A DNA stretch of 64,000 nt, taken from positions 1 through 64,000 of the forward strand of contig JAUMUD010000008.1 in NCBI GenBank assembly GCA_030530875.1, in the 5' to 3' direction. The stretch is from Corynebacterium sp. Lineage in GTDB: Bacteria; Actinomycetota; Actinomycetes; Mycobacteriales; Mycobacteriaceae. The notes under the pieces were generated by a model. It was not told the origin of the DNA, did no database searches, and was given only the letters and a program-made list of their open reading frames with translations. The position numbers were made by a program, and so were the translations under genes. Below are positions 1 to 8,640 of this stretch, in pieces (within the stretch, counting starts at the first letter, position 1; every line of letters begins with the position of its first letter).

Positions 1-41
1 CGGCCGAAGAGCGACGCTTTTTGGCGGGCATGCTTAGGCAT
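1..41 (-). CDS. 5' end of a further minus-strand gene, probably an exported surface protein (partial)
   Basis: An ATG on the minus strand at 41-39 opens a frame that stays open to the window edge and begins MPKHARQKASLFG. A GGAG ribosome-binding site lies 6 bases upstream of it. The basic start resembles the opening of the next gene upstream (MGKHSAPRSK...), so this may be a third member of the same surface-protein cluster. Only 13 full codons are visible, so the product is inferred from position and start similarity alone. Confidence 0.4.
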   Translation of the reverse strand, partial: MPKHARQKASLFG

Positions 42-120
42 TAGTGCTCCATTCATAACCAGTAGTGAATCATAGAAGATTCTAGCAAAATTTCAAGCAA
101 ACTGGAAACTGAAGCTAAAA

Positions 121-144
121 GCTCCCTGAGAATTCTCAGGGAGC
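121..144 (-). terminator. Intrinsic terminator of the 1115-aa surface protein gene
   Basis: A perfect 24-base palindrome (arms GCTCCCTGAGAA and its complement) lies 49 bases past the stop codon at 193. On the minus strand it is followed by TTTT, as in a rho-independent terminator. It separates the surface protein gene from the partial gene at the left edge. Confidence 0.75.
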
Positions 145-192
145 CCTAAGGTAATAATTTGAGGCTAAATAGTACTTTTACCAGCAAAAAGA

Positions 193-3100
193 TTAACGGC
201 CGATGGCCGATGGGCTAATAATGCCATGGTTAATGAGCTGTGCGACCAGGTAGCCGATGAGGACCACAGCGGCACTGATACCGAAGCCCCACAGCACGAT
301 AGTACGAGGCAGGTCACCATTCAGCTTTGCCTTGGCTGCGTAGATTGCATCGGTGGCATCCTTCATCTGCTGATCATTGGAATCCGGATTGGCCAGGATG
401 AAACGACCATTGCTGACAGCCTCAACATAGGCAAGACGGAGGTCCGTGGTTGAGCCAGTGAAGGCAAGACTTGCGGTCGTACCGTAGTAATCATCAATAG
501 CAGCGCTAAGACCATCGGCACTTGGGCCAACACCCTGCAGGCGGTTAATTGCGTTGACAATATCGCGCTGCGAGGCGGTCAGGTCATCGGAAGTATCAAC
601 GTCAGACTTGGTATCCACCAAATCCTGAGCAGCAGAGATAGCCTCATCATACTGACGGCGGGATTCAGAATCCGCGTAGGCATAACGAGAAGACTGCGTG
701 ACGGTATTAGCGTCACTAATGGTCTCCTTGAGGATGCCCTGGTCGCGAGCAATGTCGAGCACTGTCTTCTCAAGGGTACGCAGATCACCATCATTACTGA
801 TATTAGCCATGGCCTTAGCCAGGGCATCCTTCTGCGCACTATTAAGGCCGCTATTGACCACGGAATTCACAAGAATAGCAGCCTGGATACGCTCCTTGGC
901 CACCTGCAAATCGCTCTTGCCGTCGAGGTTATTACGCGTGGTCTGCAGGTCAATAACTGCCTGCTGAAGCTGTACGACTGTAGCAATATTGACGTTGTTA
1001 TTTGTGTCGTCGTAAAGCTCCTTGCCAGCCTCATAGGCGCTGCGATAGGCATCGCGAACTGCCGTGGTGGAGTTACGATACTTCTCGCTGTATACAACGG
1101 AGCTATATTGACGCAGCTCATTATTGAGTGCGACCAGCGCCAAGTTAACATTCGCAACACCGTCAAGGCCGTTATACCCTGCTTGCAGATTATTAAGCAC
1201 GTTCTGCAGGGTGCTGATGTCACTGGTCTTGAAATTGTCAAGATTCGTCATCGTACTCTGAGCAGCGTTCACTGCCTGGTCGTACGAGTTCTTGGCATTT
1301 GCATTGGCCTCGGTATAGCGTGGTCCAGCCTTAACCTTCTCTACCTTCTTCAGCTCATCCTGGATGTTCTTAATAAGCTGAAGGAGCTTCGGCAGATTGC
1401 TGCTGAAGTTCTTGAGCAAGGTCGCGTCAGTAATACCGTTCAGCTCACTAAGGAGCGTATCGTACTGACCATTGGTGAGCTGATCCCTGTACGTGTTGAG
1501 ACTTGAAAGAGCAGTCTTATAGTTCTCATTAGAGGTGTACTGAGCATCAGCATCGGCCTGTACCGCGTCCAGCTGCCTCTTCAGAGTCGATGTCCGAGTC
1601 TGAATTTCCGATGCTGTCTTGGTTTCCGGCGCATTCAAGAATGCTGCTCCTGTGAGGAACAAATTCAACAGACTTTTTGCGGCAGTCTGATCACTAGCAC
1701 TATTGAAACGCACAGTAAATGCAGGTGCGGTCGTCTTAGAGCCAACCGCGTCCGCCTCATTATATGCCTTGACAACTCCCTGAATATCCGAAGAATTAAA
1801 GATAAACTTACTTACCTCTGTCAGCTCATCATTCAGGGCAGAAAGATCGGCCTTAGTTGGCAGAACACTAGTGTTATAAGAGCCAAAAGTCTTGCTGGCC
1901 TTATTTATTGCCTGCTCTAGGTTATTATAGGTATCACTATTCGGATTATTCTCGTAATCCTGGTTGAGCGAATTCAAAGTAGTGATGGTGCTATCCAAGA
2001 CCTTCGAAATCGCACTATAGTAATTCGCATTATCAGCAAAAAACGTCGATAGGTTTGACAGTTCAGTCACCAAGTTTTGGACACGCGTATCGAAATTCGC
2101 GCTACCTTCGATCTTGTCTTGGATAGCACTAAGCGCTTTATTAAAGGTTGCCAGATCGGTAGCCGCAAGACCATCAATTTCTGTCGCCCAAGAACTATTG
2201 ACCGAGTCAGTGAGCTTGTTCTTGACAGCCGACTTCATCATGGTGACAAGGGCGTCAATACCCTTGCCAGAGAGGACATTCATATAAGCGCTATAGTCCT
2301 CCCCTGCCCCAGGAATATTGCCATTGAGCGCACTGCTCTTATATTCCGCAGGTATTGAGGTCGTACCGTCAGTTGTAACGTCGAATGAAGCATCCGCAGA
2401 TGCAAAGGAGCCGCAACCATTGGCGACACTCTTAGCATAGGCACTAAAGTCTGGGCGGAGCTTGTAGGTTGATCCAATAGTTTTGAGTAGCTCTACTGTC
2501 TCCGAAGGAGAACTTTCAATTAGCGCCTTATTATCCTGACATACCTTGCGATAAGCAGCAGCTGTCGAATAATTGCCCTGCACGATCGAGGCAACATCCA
2601 AAAGGCTCGATGCCGAATCCTCCCTCATCGTCTCCAGCGTAGCGGCCCTAGTAATAAAAGTATTAGAAGCCGAAGAAAGAGCATCGGAAGTTGTAGTACC
2701 GAGATTTTCGGCCATGTAATTTAAGAAAGCGTCCCTGGCACCTTTCGCAAGGAGATTCAGGGCGTTAGCCTCCTGTGCATTGTCAACGATGGTACTAGTA
2801 CCCAGCAAACCCTTAGCGGCTTTGGATGCAGAAACAGCGAGATCCTTGGCTGTAGATGGCGTGGTGGAAAGCGAACCAATGACCGAACCAAAGGCAGCAT
2901 TATATTGCCCACGCTGGTTTGACTCCAGCTTATTGTAGGCGGGATTTACAAACCCCTGGAAAAGCTCCAAAATACCGCCAATAACGGTGCTAAATGAGTC
3001 AAGCTCGAAACCGTACGATGCAAAGTCATAGCCGGAATCGGTAATCCACTTGAGACCAAAGTCATAATAGGCCGGGTCATTGCTTCGTGTAGTACCCGAA

Positions 3101-3540
3101 AGGAATGTTTCCAACGCAGACTTACGAGCGCTCAGCTCACTAGTAACTGAGGACATTGCGTCTGCATAATTAACCGCCTGGCCATCGCCATCTTTTACAT
3201 TCAATTCGTAGGCAAAGCTGTTAGCTTTGAAGACATAGGTGGTACCGGCAATGGTCACGGTTGGATAAGCCGTGTAGCTACCAGCACTGGTGATCGTGCC
3301 ATTCTCTACGGCATTATCGCTAGAATCATAGACTGCGACACCAAAATCGGTATCGGTGGTTGAATACCCAACGGAAACTTGGGTGGTGGGATTATCCGCA
3401 TGGGCACTAGCAGCGAACTGTGGGCTATCGGGGGCAACGAGCTGCGCAAAGCAGATCGCCGTTGCCAATGAGGCCGATAGCGAGGTTGCAAAAAGCGTGC
3501 GGTGGGCCATCTTCGAGCGCGGAGCCGAATGCTTGCCCAT
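193..3540 (-). CDS. Large exported, membrane-anchored helical surface protein with FIVAR/GA-like modules (1115 aa)
   Basis: Not recognised as a named protein. The N-terminus has a basic stretch and a hydrophobic core ending near residues 45-48 (SAHA), a typical secretory signal. The C-terminus has one hydrophobic segment at about 1080-1104 with a short tail and no LPxTG motif, so the product should be exported and held by its C-terminus, as in the corynebacterial S-layer protein PS2. Most of the chain is Ala/Ser/Thr/Asn/Asp-rich predicted helix. From about 736 onward it looks modular: FIVAR-like units at about 736-801, 802-877, 937-1009 and 1010-1073 (pattern Y...YDxAI..A......L..AI..L..L.G) and a GA-like three-helix unit at about 878-936. 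These modules occur in staphylococcal matrix- and albumin-binding proteins. The start ATG has a strong AAAGGAG site. The module calls are by eye. Surface or adhesin function is inferred. Confidence 0.8.
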   Translation of the reverse strand: MGKHSAPRSKMAHRTLFATSLSASLATAICFAQLVAPDSPQFAASAHADNPTTQVSVGYSTTDTDFGVAVYDSSDNAVENGTITSAGSYTAYPTVTIAGTTYVFKANSFAYELNVKDGDGQAVNYADAMSSVTSELSARKSALETFLSGTTRSNDPAYYDFGLKWITDSGYDFASYGFELDSFSTVIGGILELFQGFVNPAYNKLESNQRGQYNAAFGSVIGSLSTTPSTAKDLAVSASKAAKGLLGTSTIVDNAQEANALNLLAKGARDAFLNYMAENLGTTTSDALSSASNTFITRAATLETMREDSASSLLDVASIVQGNYSTAAAYRKVCQDNKALIESSPSETVELLKTIGSTYKLRPDFSAYAKSVANGCGSFASADASFDVTTDGTTSIPAEYKSSALNGNIPGAGEDYSAYMNVLSGKGIDALVTMMKSAVKNKLTDSVNSSWATEIDGLAATDLATFNKALSAIQDKIEGSANFDTRVQNLVTELSNLSTFFADNANYYSAISKVLDSTITTLNSLNQDYENNPNSDTYNNLEQAINKASKTFGSYNTSVLPTKADLSALNDELTEVSKFIFNSSDIQGVVKAYNEADAVGSKTTAPAFTVRFNSASDQTAAKSLLNLFLTGAAFLNAPETKTASEIQTRTSTLKRQLDAVQADADAQYTSNENYKTALSSLNTYRDQLTNGQYDTLLSELNGITDATLLKNFSSNLPKLLQLIKNIQDELKKVEKVKAGPRYTEANANAKNSYDQAVNAAQSTMTNLDNFKTSDISTLQNVLNNLQAGYNGLDGVANVNLALVALNNELRQYSSVVYSEKYRNSTTAVRDAYRSAYEAGKELYDDTNNNVNIATVVQLQQAVIDLQTTRNNLDGKSDLQVAKERIQAAILVNSVVNSGLNSAQKDALAKAMANISNDGDLRTLEKTVLDIARDQGILKETISDANTVTQSSRYAYADSESRRQYDEAISAAQDLVDTKSDVDTSDDLTASQRDIVNAINRLQGVGPSADGLSAAIDDYYGTTASLAFTGSTTDLRLAYVEAVSNGRFILANPDSNDQQMKDATDAIYAAKAKLNGDLPRTIVLWGFGISAAVVLIGYLVAQLINHGIISPSAIGR

Positions 3541-3622
3541 AGTCCACTCCTTTCACAACAACTTGTGGACCTAAAGTCACGGAAATTTAAGGGGGAAAAC
3601 TATTAAATTTTCAAAATCTAGG

Positions 3623-3650
3623 GGTTCTCCAGCCTGAAAGCTGGAGAACC
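3623..3650 (-). terminator. Intrinsic terminator of the 740-aa surface protein gene
   Basis: An 11-bp inverted repeat (GGTTCTCCAGC, 6-base loop, complement) sits immediately downstream of the stop codon at 3657. On the minus strand it is followed by a T-containing AT-rich stretch. It lies between the two surface-protein genes, suggesting that each has its own transcript. Confidence 0.65.
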
Positions 3651-3656
3651 ATAATG

Positions 3657-5879
3657 CTACTTAGCCTGGGTTACAGCGAAGCCAGCAACTGCAACTGCGG
3701 CGAAGAAGGCAATAATTGCGAAGACAATAGCGAAGATCCTAGTCCTGCCACTGTCATTGCCACCAGGGTTATTTGGCAGCTGATCCTTAGCGGACTCGAG
3801 CTCGCTGGAAACAGTGTCAATGTCATTTTCCGTTGGGAACTTCGCAGTGCTCACAGTCTGTGCAGCTGCGAGAGCGAGGTCGAAACGAGCCTGCTGCGAC
3901 GCAGAAGCAGTTTGATAATAGCTAGTGGCACGGTACTGAATAGAGGCATCCACGAGCTTATTCAGGTTATCCTGCTTTGGCGAAGTACCATCAAGGGCAA
4001 GCACAGTCTTATTGATGTTCTCACTGAGGCTATTGACCCGCATCTTCAGCTTGTTCAGCTCATTCTGGTCATCTGTGGTGTTATCCGCAGTGCGACCAGC
4101 AAAATAAGCATCGACATCAGACATAGCCTTATCGAAAGCCGCTTTCTTATCGGCAGCAGCGTTCATATAAGGGATGGAGAGCTTCACCTTGGAACCGAAG
4201 GACCACTGGTTGTAGACAAGACGCTGGGCCTGACCAATACCGTTGTAGTAGGTATTGAAGAGGTTCTTCATCTCGCCCCACATCAGGGCATTCTTCTTCT
4301 GCATCAGCTGACTAGAGATTGCAGAAATCTGACCCTCAGTGTAATAAGTGTCCGTGCCAGACTTATTCGTGTTATTCAACAAAGCCACGAGGTATTGGTA
4401 GTAATTCTCCAAAACAACATCGCGAACCTGTGTCATGAAAGTATTATCGGCATTCTTAACAGCCGTTAGCTGGTTCGCGTCAATTGCCTTAACGTCTTCA
4501 TTGTAGCCATTTTGCGCACGATTAGTGGAGGACGTCAGCGCCGTAATACCAGAGATCTTGAGCAATGCGGCAGCGGCCTCATCAAAAGCCTTCGCCTGAT
4601 CACTAGCCGTACCCGAAGTGTTAGCGATGAGGTCATGGTAACTCGACCAATCATTATAGGCAGTCTGCTGGGCCAGGTTAAGATTAGACAGGTTCGTCAA
4701 AATGGTACTACGCTGACCAGCAGTTGTTGCCGTATTATATTGAACCTCTGCTGCCTTAAGCTGAGCCTCGGTCAGATAGATGTATGGGCTAGAGTCGAAT
4801 TTTGCACCAATAAGCGCGTTATAAGAACTAACAAGTTTATTGTAGTTAGCAAGCAGTGTCTGAAGTTTCGTATAGTCGGCCGAATCCTTAGCTGCACCAC
4901 GGGAAGTAATCAGATCCTTGACCTGGGAAGTCAAATCAACAGAAACAGATCCCAAGGACGTAGCATTGCTCCCGAGAGTACTCCTTGCTCCTGTCATGAA
5001 TTCAGTGTAGCTAGTATCCGTGGACATCACCGTCTTAACATTCGTACCATCCATGAAGGAGTAGCCGAGAAACAGCTTATAATAAGCAAGGTAGTAATCA
5101 TAAGCGGTAGTCAAATAAGTTTGACCCGTTGCAGTCAAGTTTTCTTTGTCGCTATAGCCTGAGTATTGGAGCTGGGTACCATCAGTTGGGGCAGTACTGA
5201 TGGTCAGATAACTCGACATCGAGCGAATAATTAAGTCCCACTGTTCTTGGATCGCAGCACTGCTCAATTGAGTCGTAGCCGTTCCAGAGAATAAATTTAG
5301 CTCGGCGGTAAACTTGCTAATATAGTCCTTTTCAGCAGTACCCAAAGAACTCTTATTTGCCTTGTCCTGAACGTCTGTGAGCTCTTTCTGCGTCGCGACG
5401 AGCACCTGGGAAACAGCGTCTTCAATAGCTGCAGGGGTAAGAGTCGCTGCATCACCAGGTACTACACTGTTACCAATTGAATTGAGCTTTTTATCAGTAA
5501 TGAACTTAGCAATATCTGCCCTATACTGCTGGCCTTTATTATCGAAAGCAATCTCTTTAGAGTTAAAGAGATTCCAAAGCTTGTCATAAGCGTCTTTCAG
5601 GGAGCTATATTTAGCAGCAATATTTGCAGCCTGATTAACAATACTTTGGTAGTTAGAGTCGTTCACAGCATCCTGCAAAGTCTTGCCATCAGTCTTACCG
5701 TATGTGGCGAAAAGTGCGCCAATGCGGGTCCTGGCTTCTGTCGCATTCGCCACTGTATTGGAGGAGGTATCTTCTGCGCTAGCAACCTTGGGTACGGAAA
5801 GTCCATCAGCTACAACAACACCGGTGAGCAAAAGACTCACAGCAAGCATCGCAGGAGAGAATACATTGCTAGACTTCAC
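3657..5879 (-). CDS. Exported, membrane-anchored helical surface protein (740 aa), related in design to its neighbour
   Basis: Not recognised by name. It starts at a GTG preceded by GAGGAAA and opens with a signal peptide (hydrophobic core about 10-25, cleavage expected near VASA-ED around residue 35). A single hydrophobic segment lies at about 715-736 and there is no sorting motif. The body is predicted helical and rich in Ala, Ser, Thr, Asn, Tyr and Gln. Just before the anchor, at about 640-700, is a FIVAR-like unit (YRATSYYQTASASQQARFD followed by a helix with regular Leu spacing), matching the architecture of the 1115-aa protein. Together the two look like tandem paralogues or co-evolved components of one surface layer. 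That is an inference from design, not from close sequence identity. Confidence 0.8.
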   Translation of the reverse strand: MKSSNVFSPAMLAVSLLLTGVVVADGLSVPKVASAEDTSSNTVANATEARTRIGALFATYGKTDGKTLQDAVNDSNYQSIVNQAANIAAKYSSLKDAYDKLWNLFNSKEIAFDNKGQQYRADIAKFITDKKLNSIGNSVVPGDAATLTPAAIEDAVSQVLVATQKELTDVQDKANKSSLGTAEKDYISKFTAELNLFSGTATTQLSSAAIQEQWDLIIRSMSSYLTISTAPTDGTQLQYSGYSDKENLTATGQTYLTTAYDYYLAYYKLFLGYSFMDGTNVKTVMSTDTSYTEFMTGARSTLGSNATSLGSVSVDLTSQVKDLITSRGAAKDSADYTKLQTLLANYNKLVSSYNALIGAKFDSSPYIYLTEAQLKAAEVQYNTATTAGQRSTILTNLSNLNLAQQTAYNDWSSYHDLIANTSGTASDQAKAFDEAAAALLKISGITALTSSTNRAQNGYNEDVKAIDANQLTAVKNADNTFMTQVRDVVLENYYQYLVALLNNTNKSGTDTYYTEGQISAISSQLMQKKNALMWGEMKNLFNTYYNGIGQAQRLVYNQWSFGSKVKLSIPYMNAAADKKAAFDKAMSDVDAYFAGRTADNTTDDQNELNKLKMRVNSLSENINKTVLALDGTSPKQDNLNKLVDASIQYRATSYYQTASASQQARFDLALAAAQTVSTAKFPTENDIDTVSSELESAKDQLPNNPGGNDSGRTRIFAIVFAIIAFFAAVAVAGFAVTQAK

Positions 5880-5990
5880 AGTTTTCCTCGCTTCAACGAA
5901 GTTTTCTAAATTACATTAGATCCACCCTGTACATATCGCACGCGGATGAATGGGACTACAGTCTCTCTAAATCTATCAGAAAGACAATTT

Positions 5991-6947
5991 TTAGTCTACT
6001 TTAAGTTTTCTCAGCGCGTTATCAACGTCGCTCCGAATGGCGCTGAGCAGTTCATCCACGGAATCAAACTTCTCCATAGATCGTAAGAAATCAACAAATT
6101 CAACAGTGGCGATACTGTCATAGAGATCTGCATCACGCCCGAGCACATGTGCTTCCACGGAACGAACGGCATCGCCGAAGGTCGGATTTGTACCCACTGA
6201 GATTGCGGTGGGATAACGGACACCACGCACAACATCCCCACGACGTTCTTCCTTATTAGGGAAGGAGACGACACGGAACCAGCCGCAGTAGACGCCATCC
6301 TCCGGCAGCGCAACGGTGTCCGGGAAGTAGAAATTGGCCGTCGGAAAGCCAAGTTCCCTGCCACCGCGACCAGCGCCACGAGCGACTGTGCCAGTGACTG
6401 CATATGGGCGGCCAAGGAGGCGGTCAGCCTCGGCCACGCGGGAGTTGAGTAGATCCTCGCGGATACGGGAGGAGGAGACTGGACGACCATCATCCATGAC
6501 GAGGTCGACTACGTCAACAGTGAAGCCATACTGCTCCCCTGCTTTTTTGAGGGTCTCAATATTGCCCTGGGCTTTAAAACCGAAACTAAAATTGGAGCCG
6601 ACAAAGACGGCTTGGGCATTATAGGTTTCAAGAAGAATCTTGCGGACAAATTCATCGGGCTGCATGGCAGCCATGCGCTTATCAAAAGGAAGGGCGATGA
6701 CTTCATCAATGCCAAGGCGGTGGGCGTATTCCACGCGCTGCTCAAAGGTGCTGAGCATTGGCGGCATGGTGTCTGGGGCAAAAATTGCCATTGGGTGCGG
6801 CTCAAAGCTTAGGAGGATGGAACGGGCACCGCGCTGGTGTGCACAGTCCACTGCTGCTGAGATAAGCTTCTGGTGCCCCCTATGTACACCATCGAAAACG
6901 CCGATGGTAATGACATTGCGTAATTTATCCGTCATACGTTCAAGCAT
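5991..6947 (-). CDS. ribF: Bifunctional riboflavin kinase / FAD synthetase
   Basis: Phosphorylates riboflavin to FMN and adenylates FMN to FAD in the cytoplasm. The N-terminal nucleotidyltransferase domain shows GVFDGVHRGHQKL at about residues 17-29 and the SSSRIR motif near 158. The C-terminal flavokinase domain shows GRELGFPTANF near 197. At 318 residues it is of normal length. The first ATG gives MLERMTDKLRN; a second ATG four codons in is an equally likely start. It is divergent from truB with only 22 bases between them, the usual actinobacterial arrangement. No FMN riboswitch is seen upstream. Confidence 0.95.
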   Translation of the reverse strand: MLERMTDKLRNVITIGVFDGVHRGHQKLISAAVDCAHQRGARSILLSFEPHPMAIFAPDTMPPMLSTFEQRVEYAHRLGIDEVIALPFDKRMAAMQPDEFVRKILLETYNAQAVFVGSNFSFGFKAQGNIETLKKAGEQYGFTVDVVDLVMDDGRPVSSSRIREDLLNSRVAEADRLLGRPYAVTGTVARGAGRGGRELGFPTANFYFPDTVALPEDGVYCGWFRVVSFPNKEERRGDVVRGVRYPTAISVGTNPTFGDAVRSVEAHVLGRDADLYDSIATVEFVDFLRSMEKFDSVDELLSAIRSDVDNALRKLKVD

Positions 6948-6969
6948 AGCCTACTGATAAGATAGAAAC
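6948..6969. promoter_or_regulatory. Shared divergent promoter ribF/truB with overlapping -10 elements
   Basis: On the plus strand TAAGAT (6958-6963) is followed by exactly 6 bases and the truB GTG, which predicts a leaderless truB mRNA. On the minus strand TATCTT (6964-6959) occupies almost the same bases and would start ribF transcription a few bases before its ATG. Both promoters would have to compete for the same DNA. This is predicted from sequence only. Confidence 0.5.
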
Positions 6970-7863
6970 GTGAATGAGTTAGCTGGAATCGTCATTGTAA
7001 ATAAGCCTTCGGGTATGACTTCGCATGATGTGGTCTCGCGTCTGCGCCGAATCTTCGGGACAAAGAAGGTCGGCCATGCCGGCACCTTGGACCCAATGGC
7101 TACAGGTGTGCTGGTCACTGGTATTAATCGCGGCACCAAGTTCCTTACCCATGTGGTGGCCCATGATAAGCGCTATATTGCGGAAATCGCCTTGGGTGTG
7201 AGCACCATTACGGATGACCGTGAGGGTGAGATTATCGCCACTGCTGCCCCGGAGGCCCTCGCGGCCCTGACTGAGGAAGGCATCCGTGAGGCTCTCGAGT
7301 CCTTCCGCGGCAAGATTATGCAGCGCCCTGCTGCTGTGAGCGCAATCAAGATTGATGGTAAGCGCGCTTATCAGCGCGTGCGTGATGGTGAAGAGGTGGA
7401 TATTCCACCACGTCCCGTGGAAATTTTCGCCCTGGATGTGCTGGACATCGACCTTGAGGCTGATCGCCCCAAGGTCACTATCGCCGTGCACTGCTCCTCC
7501 GGTACGTATATCCGCGCTATTGCGCGTGACCTGGGTGAGAAGCTTGGTGTGGGCGGAATGCTCACCAGCCTCTGCCGCACAAGCGTGGGCCCATTTGGCC
7601 TGCATGCTGCATATACTTTGGAAGACCTGGAAAAGGAACCACAGCTTAGCTATGACCTGGATGCCGCTTTGCAGCTCTGCTACCCTGTGCTCGAGCTGAG
7701 CTTCCCTGAGGCCCGTGCCCTTTCGCAGGGCAAGTGGCTTGCTGCCCGGGGCCTCAAGGGTATCCACGCTGCTGTGGACCCGGACCGTCATGCCGTGGCG
7801 CTGGTGAAGGAGTCTGGCAGCAGGCTGTCGACCATCTTTGTGGCAAGGCCATCGACGCTTTAG
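6970..7863 (+). CDS. truB: tRNA pseudouridine(55) synthase
   Basis: Isomerises uridine 55 to pseudouridine in the T-loop of tRNAs. The signature GHAGTLDPMATGVL carries the catalytic aspartate at residue 41, and NKPSGMTSHDVV and the C-terminal PUA-like region are present. Length 297 residues is normal. The GTG start has no ribosome-binding site but sits 6 bases after a -10 hexamer, so translation is probably leaderless. Its convergent neighbour is the phosphopantetheinyl transferase, as in mycobacteria. Confidence 0.96.
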   Translation: MNELAGIVIVNKPSGMTSHDVVSRLRRIFGTKKVGHAGTLDPMATGVLVTGINRGTKFLTHVVAHDKRYIAEIALGVSTITDDREGEIIATAAPEALAALTEEGIREALESFRGKIMQRPAAVSAIKIDGKRAYQRVRDGEEVDIPPRPVEIFALDVLDIDLEADRPKVTIAVHCSSGTYIRAIARDLGEKLGVGGMLTSLCRTSVGPFGLHAAYTLEDLEKEPQLSYDLDAALQLCYPVLELSFPEARALSQGKWLAARGLKGIHAAVDPDRHAVALVKESGSRLSTIFVARPSTL

Positions 7864-7932
7864 GTCTTTACCGCGCTGTGTGGCGCTTAGTGCCTTTGTT
7901 CTTTTGTATTTCTAGGACTTCTAGTATTGCTA

Positions 7933-8640
7933 CTACTTGGTGATAAAGGTACTGGCTAGAACATAGCCGCCCTGCTCTGCCCAGCGGCCCTCGATAAATG
8001 GGACTGGGGTTGGGCGGATGAGCAGGTGGGAGCGGAAGGTGCCGTCGGGGCTGAAGTGAATCTCGGCATGTTCAAATCCAAGCCAGCGGTGTGTGATTGG
8101 GAACCAGGACTTGTAGGTGGCTTCCTTGGCACAGAAGAGCACCTTTTCCGGGGCATTAATACCCCAGCCACGTAGCTTTTCAATTTCGGGGAGTTCCGCA
8201 TCACGGGCAATGCTTGGGAGCACACCCTCAGGTAGTGGTTCGGAGACCTCACAGTCAATGCCCATGGAGCGAATCAGCAGACCAGGGGCGAGGACGGCCC
8301 CGCGGAAACCGCGGGTATGGGTAAGGGAGCCCGAAACAGCGGCAGGCCAGAGAGGCATACCGCGTTCACCACGAAGGATAGGGGCGCCGGTATCGCGGCC
8401 AAGGACGCGAAGTGCTTGGTGGGCGCAGTAGCGGGCATCGCCGAATTCGGCTTTGCGGACATCCACGGCGTGGCTAACAAGGGCCTGTTCCAGGGGGTGG
8501 AGGCGCTGGAAGTGGGTCAAATCCGTGCTGTTATTGGTATGGATATAGGCGAATACAGCGGATTCGGGGAAAAGATTAAGGTCACTGAAGAGGTCAGGGC
8601 CGGACCCAACATTGACTGTCCTATTGGCGATCTTACTCAT
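7933..8640 (-). CDS. pptT: 4'-phosphopantetheinyl transferase, Sfp/EntD type
   Basis: Transfers phosphopantetheine from CoA to carrier proteins, in corynebacteria the fatty-acid synthase and the mycolate polyketide synthase. The magnesium-binding pair typical of the family is visible: GIDCEVSEPLPE around residue 135 and FCAKEATYKSWF around residue 175. I chose the ATG at 8640 (MSKIANRTVN, 235 aa) rather than the longest frame, which would lie deep inside the upstream gene. This start overlaps the phosphoesterase stop by 8 bases, suggesting coupled translation. The phosphoesterase-PPTase-truB order matches Rv2795c-Rv2794c-Rv2793c of M. tuberculosis. Confidence 0.92.
   Translation of the reverse strand: MSKIANRTVNVGSGPDLFSDLNLFPESAVFAYIHTNNSTDLTHFQRLHPLEQALVSHAVDVRKAEFGDARYCAHQALRVLGRDTGAPILRGERGMPLWPAAVSGSLTHTRGFRGAVLAPGLLIRSMGIDCEVSEPLPEGVLPSIARDAELPEIEKLRGWGINAPEKVLFCAKEATYKSWFPITHRWLGFEHAEIHFSPDGTFRSHLLIRPTPVPFIEGRWAEQGGYVLASTFITK

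Noticed and set aside
7864..7932. A terminator between truB and the PPTase gene
   Set aside because: Only T-rich sequence without a stable hairpin is seen in this 69-base convergent gap.
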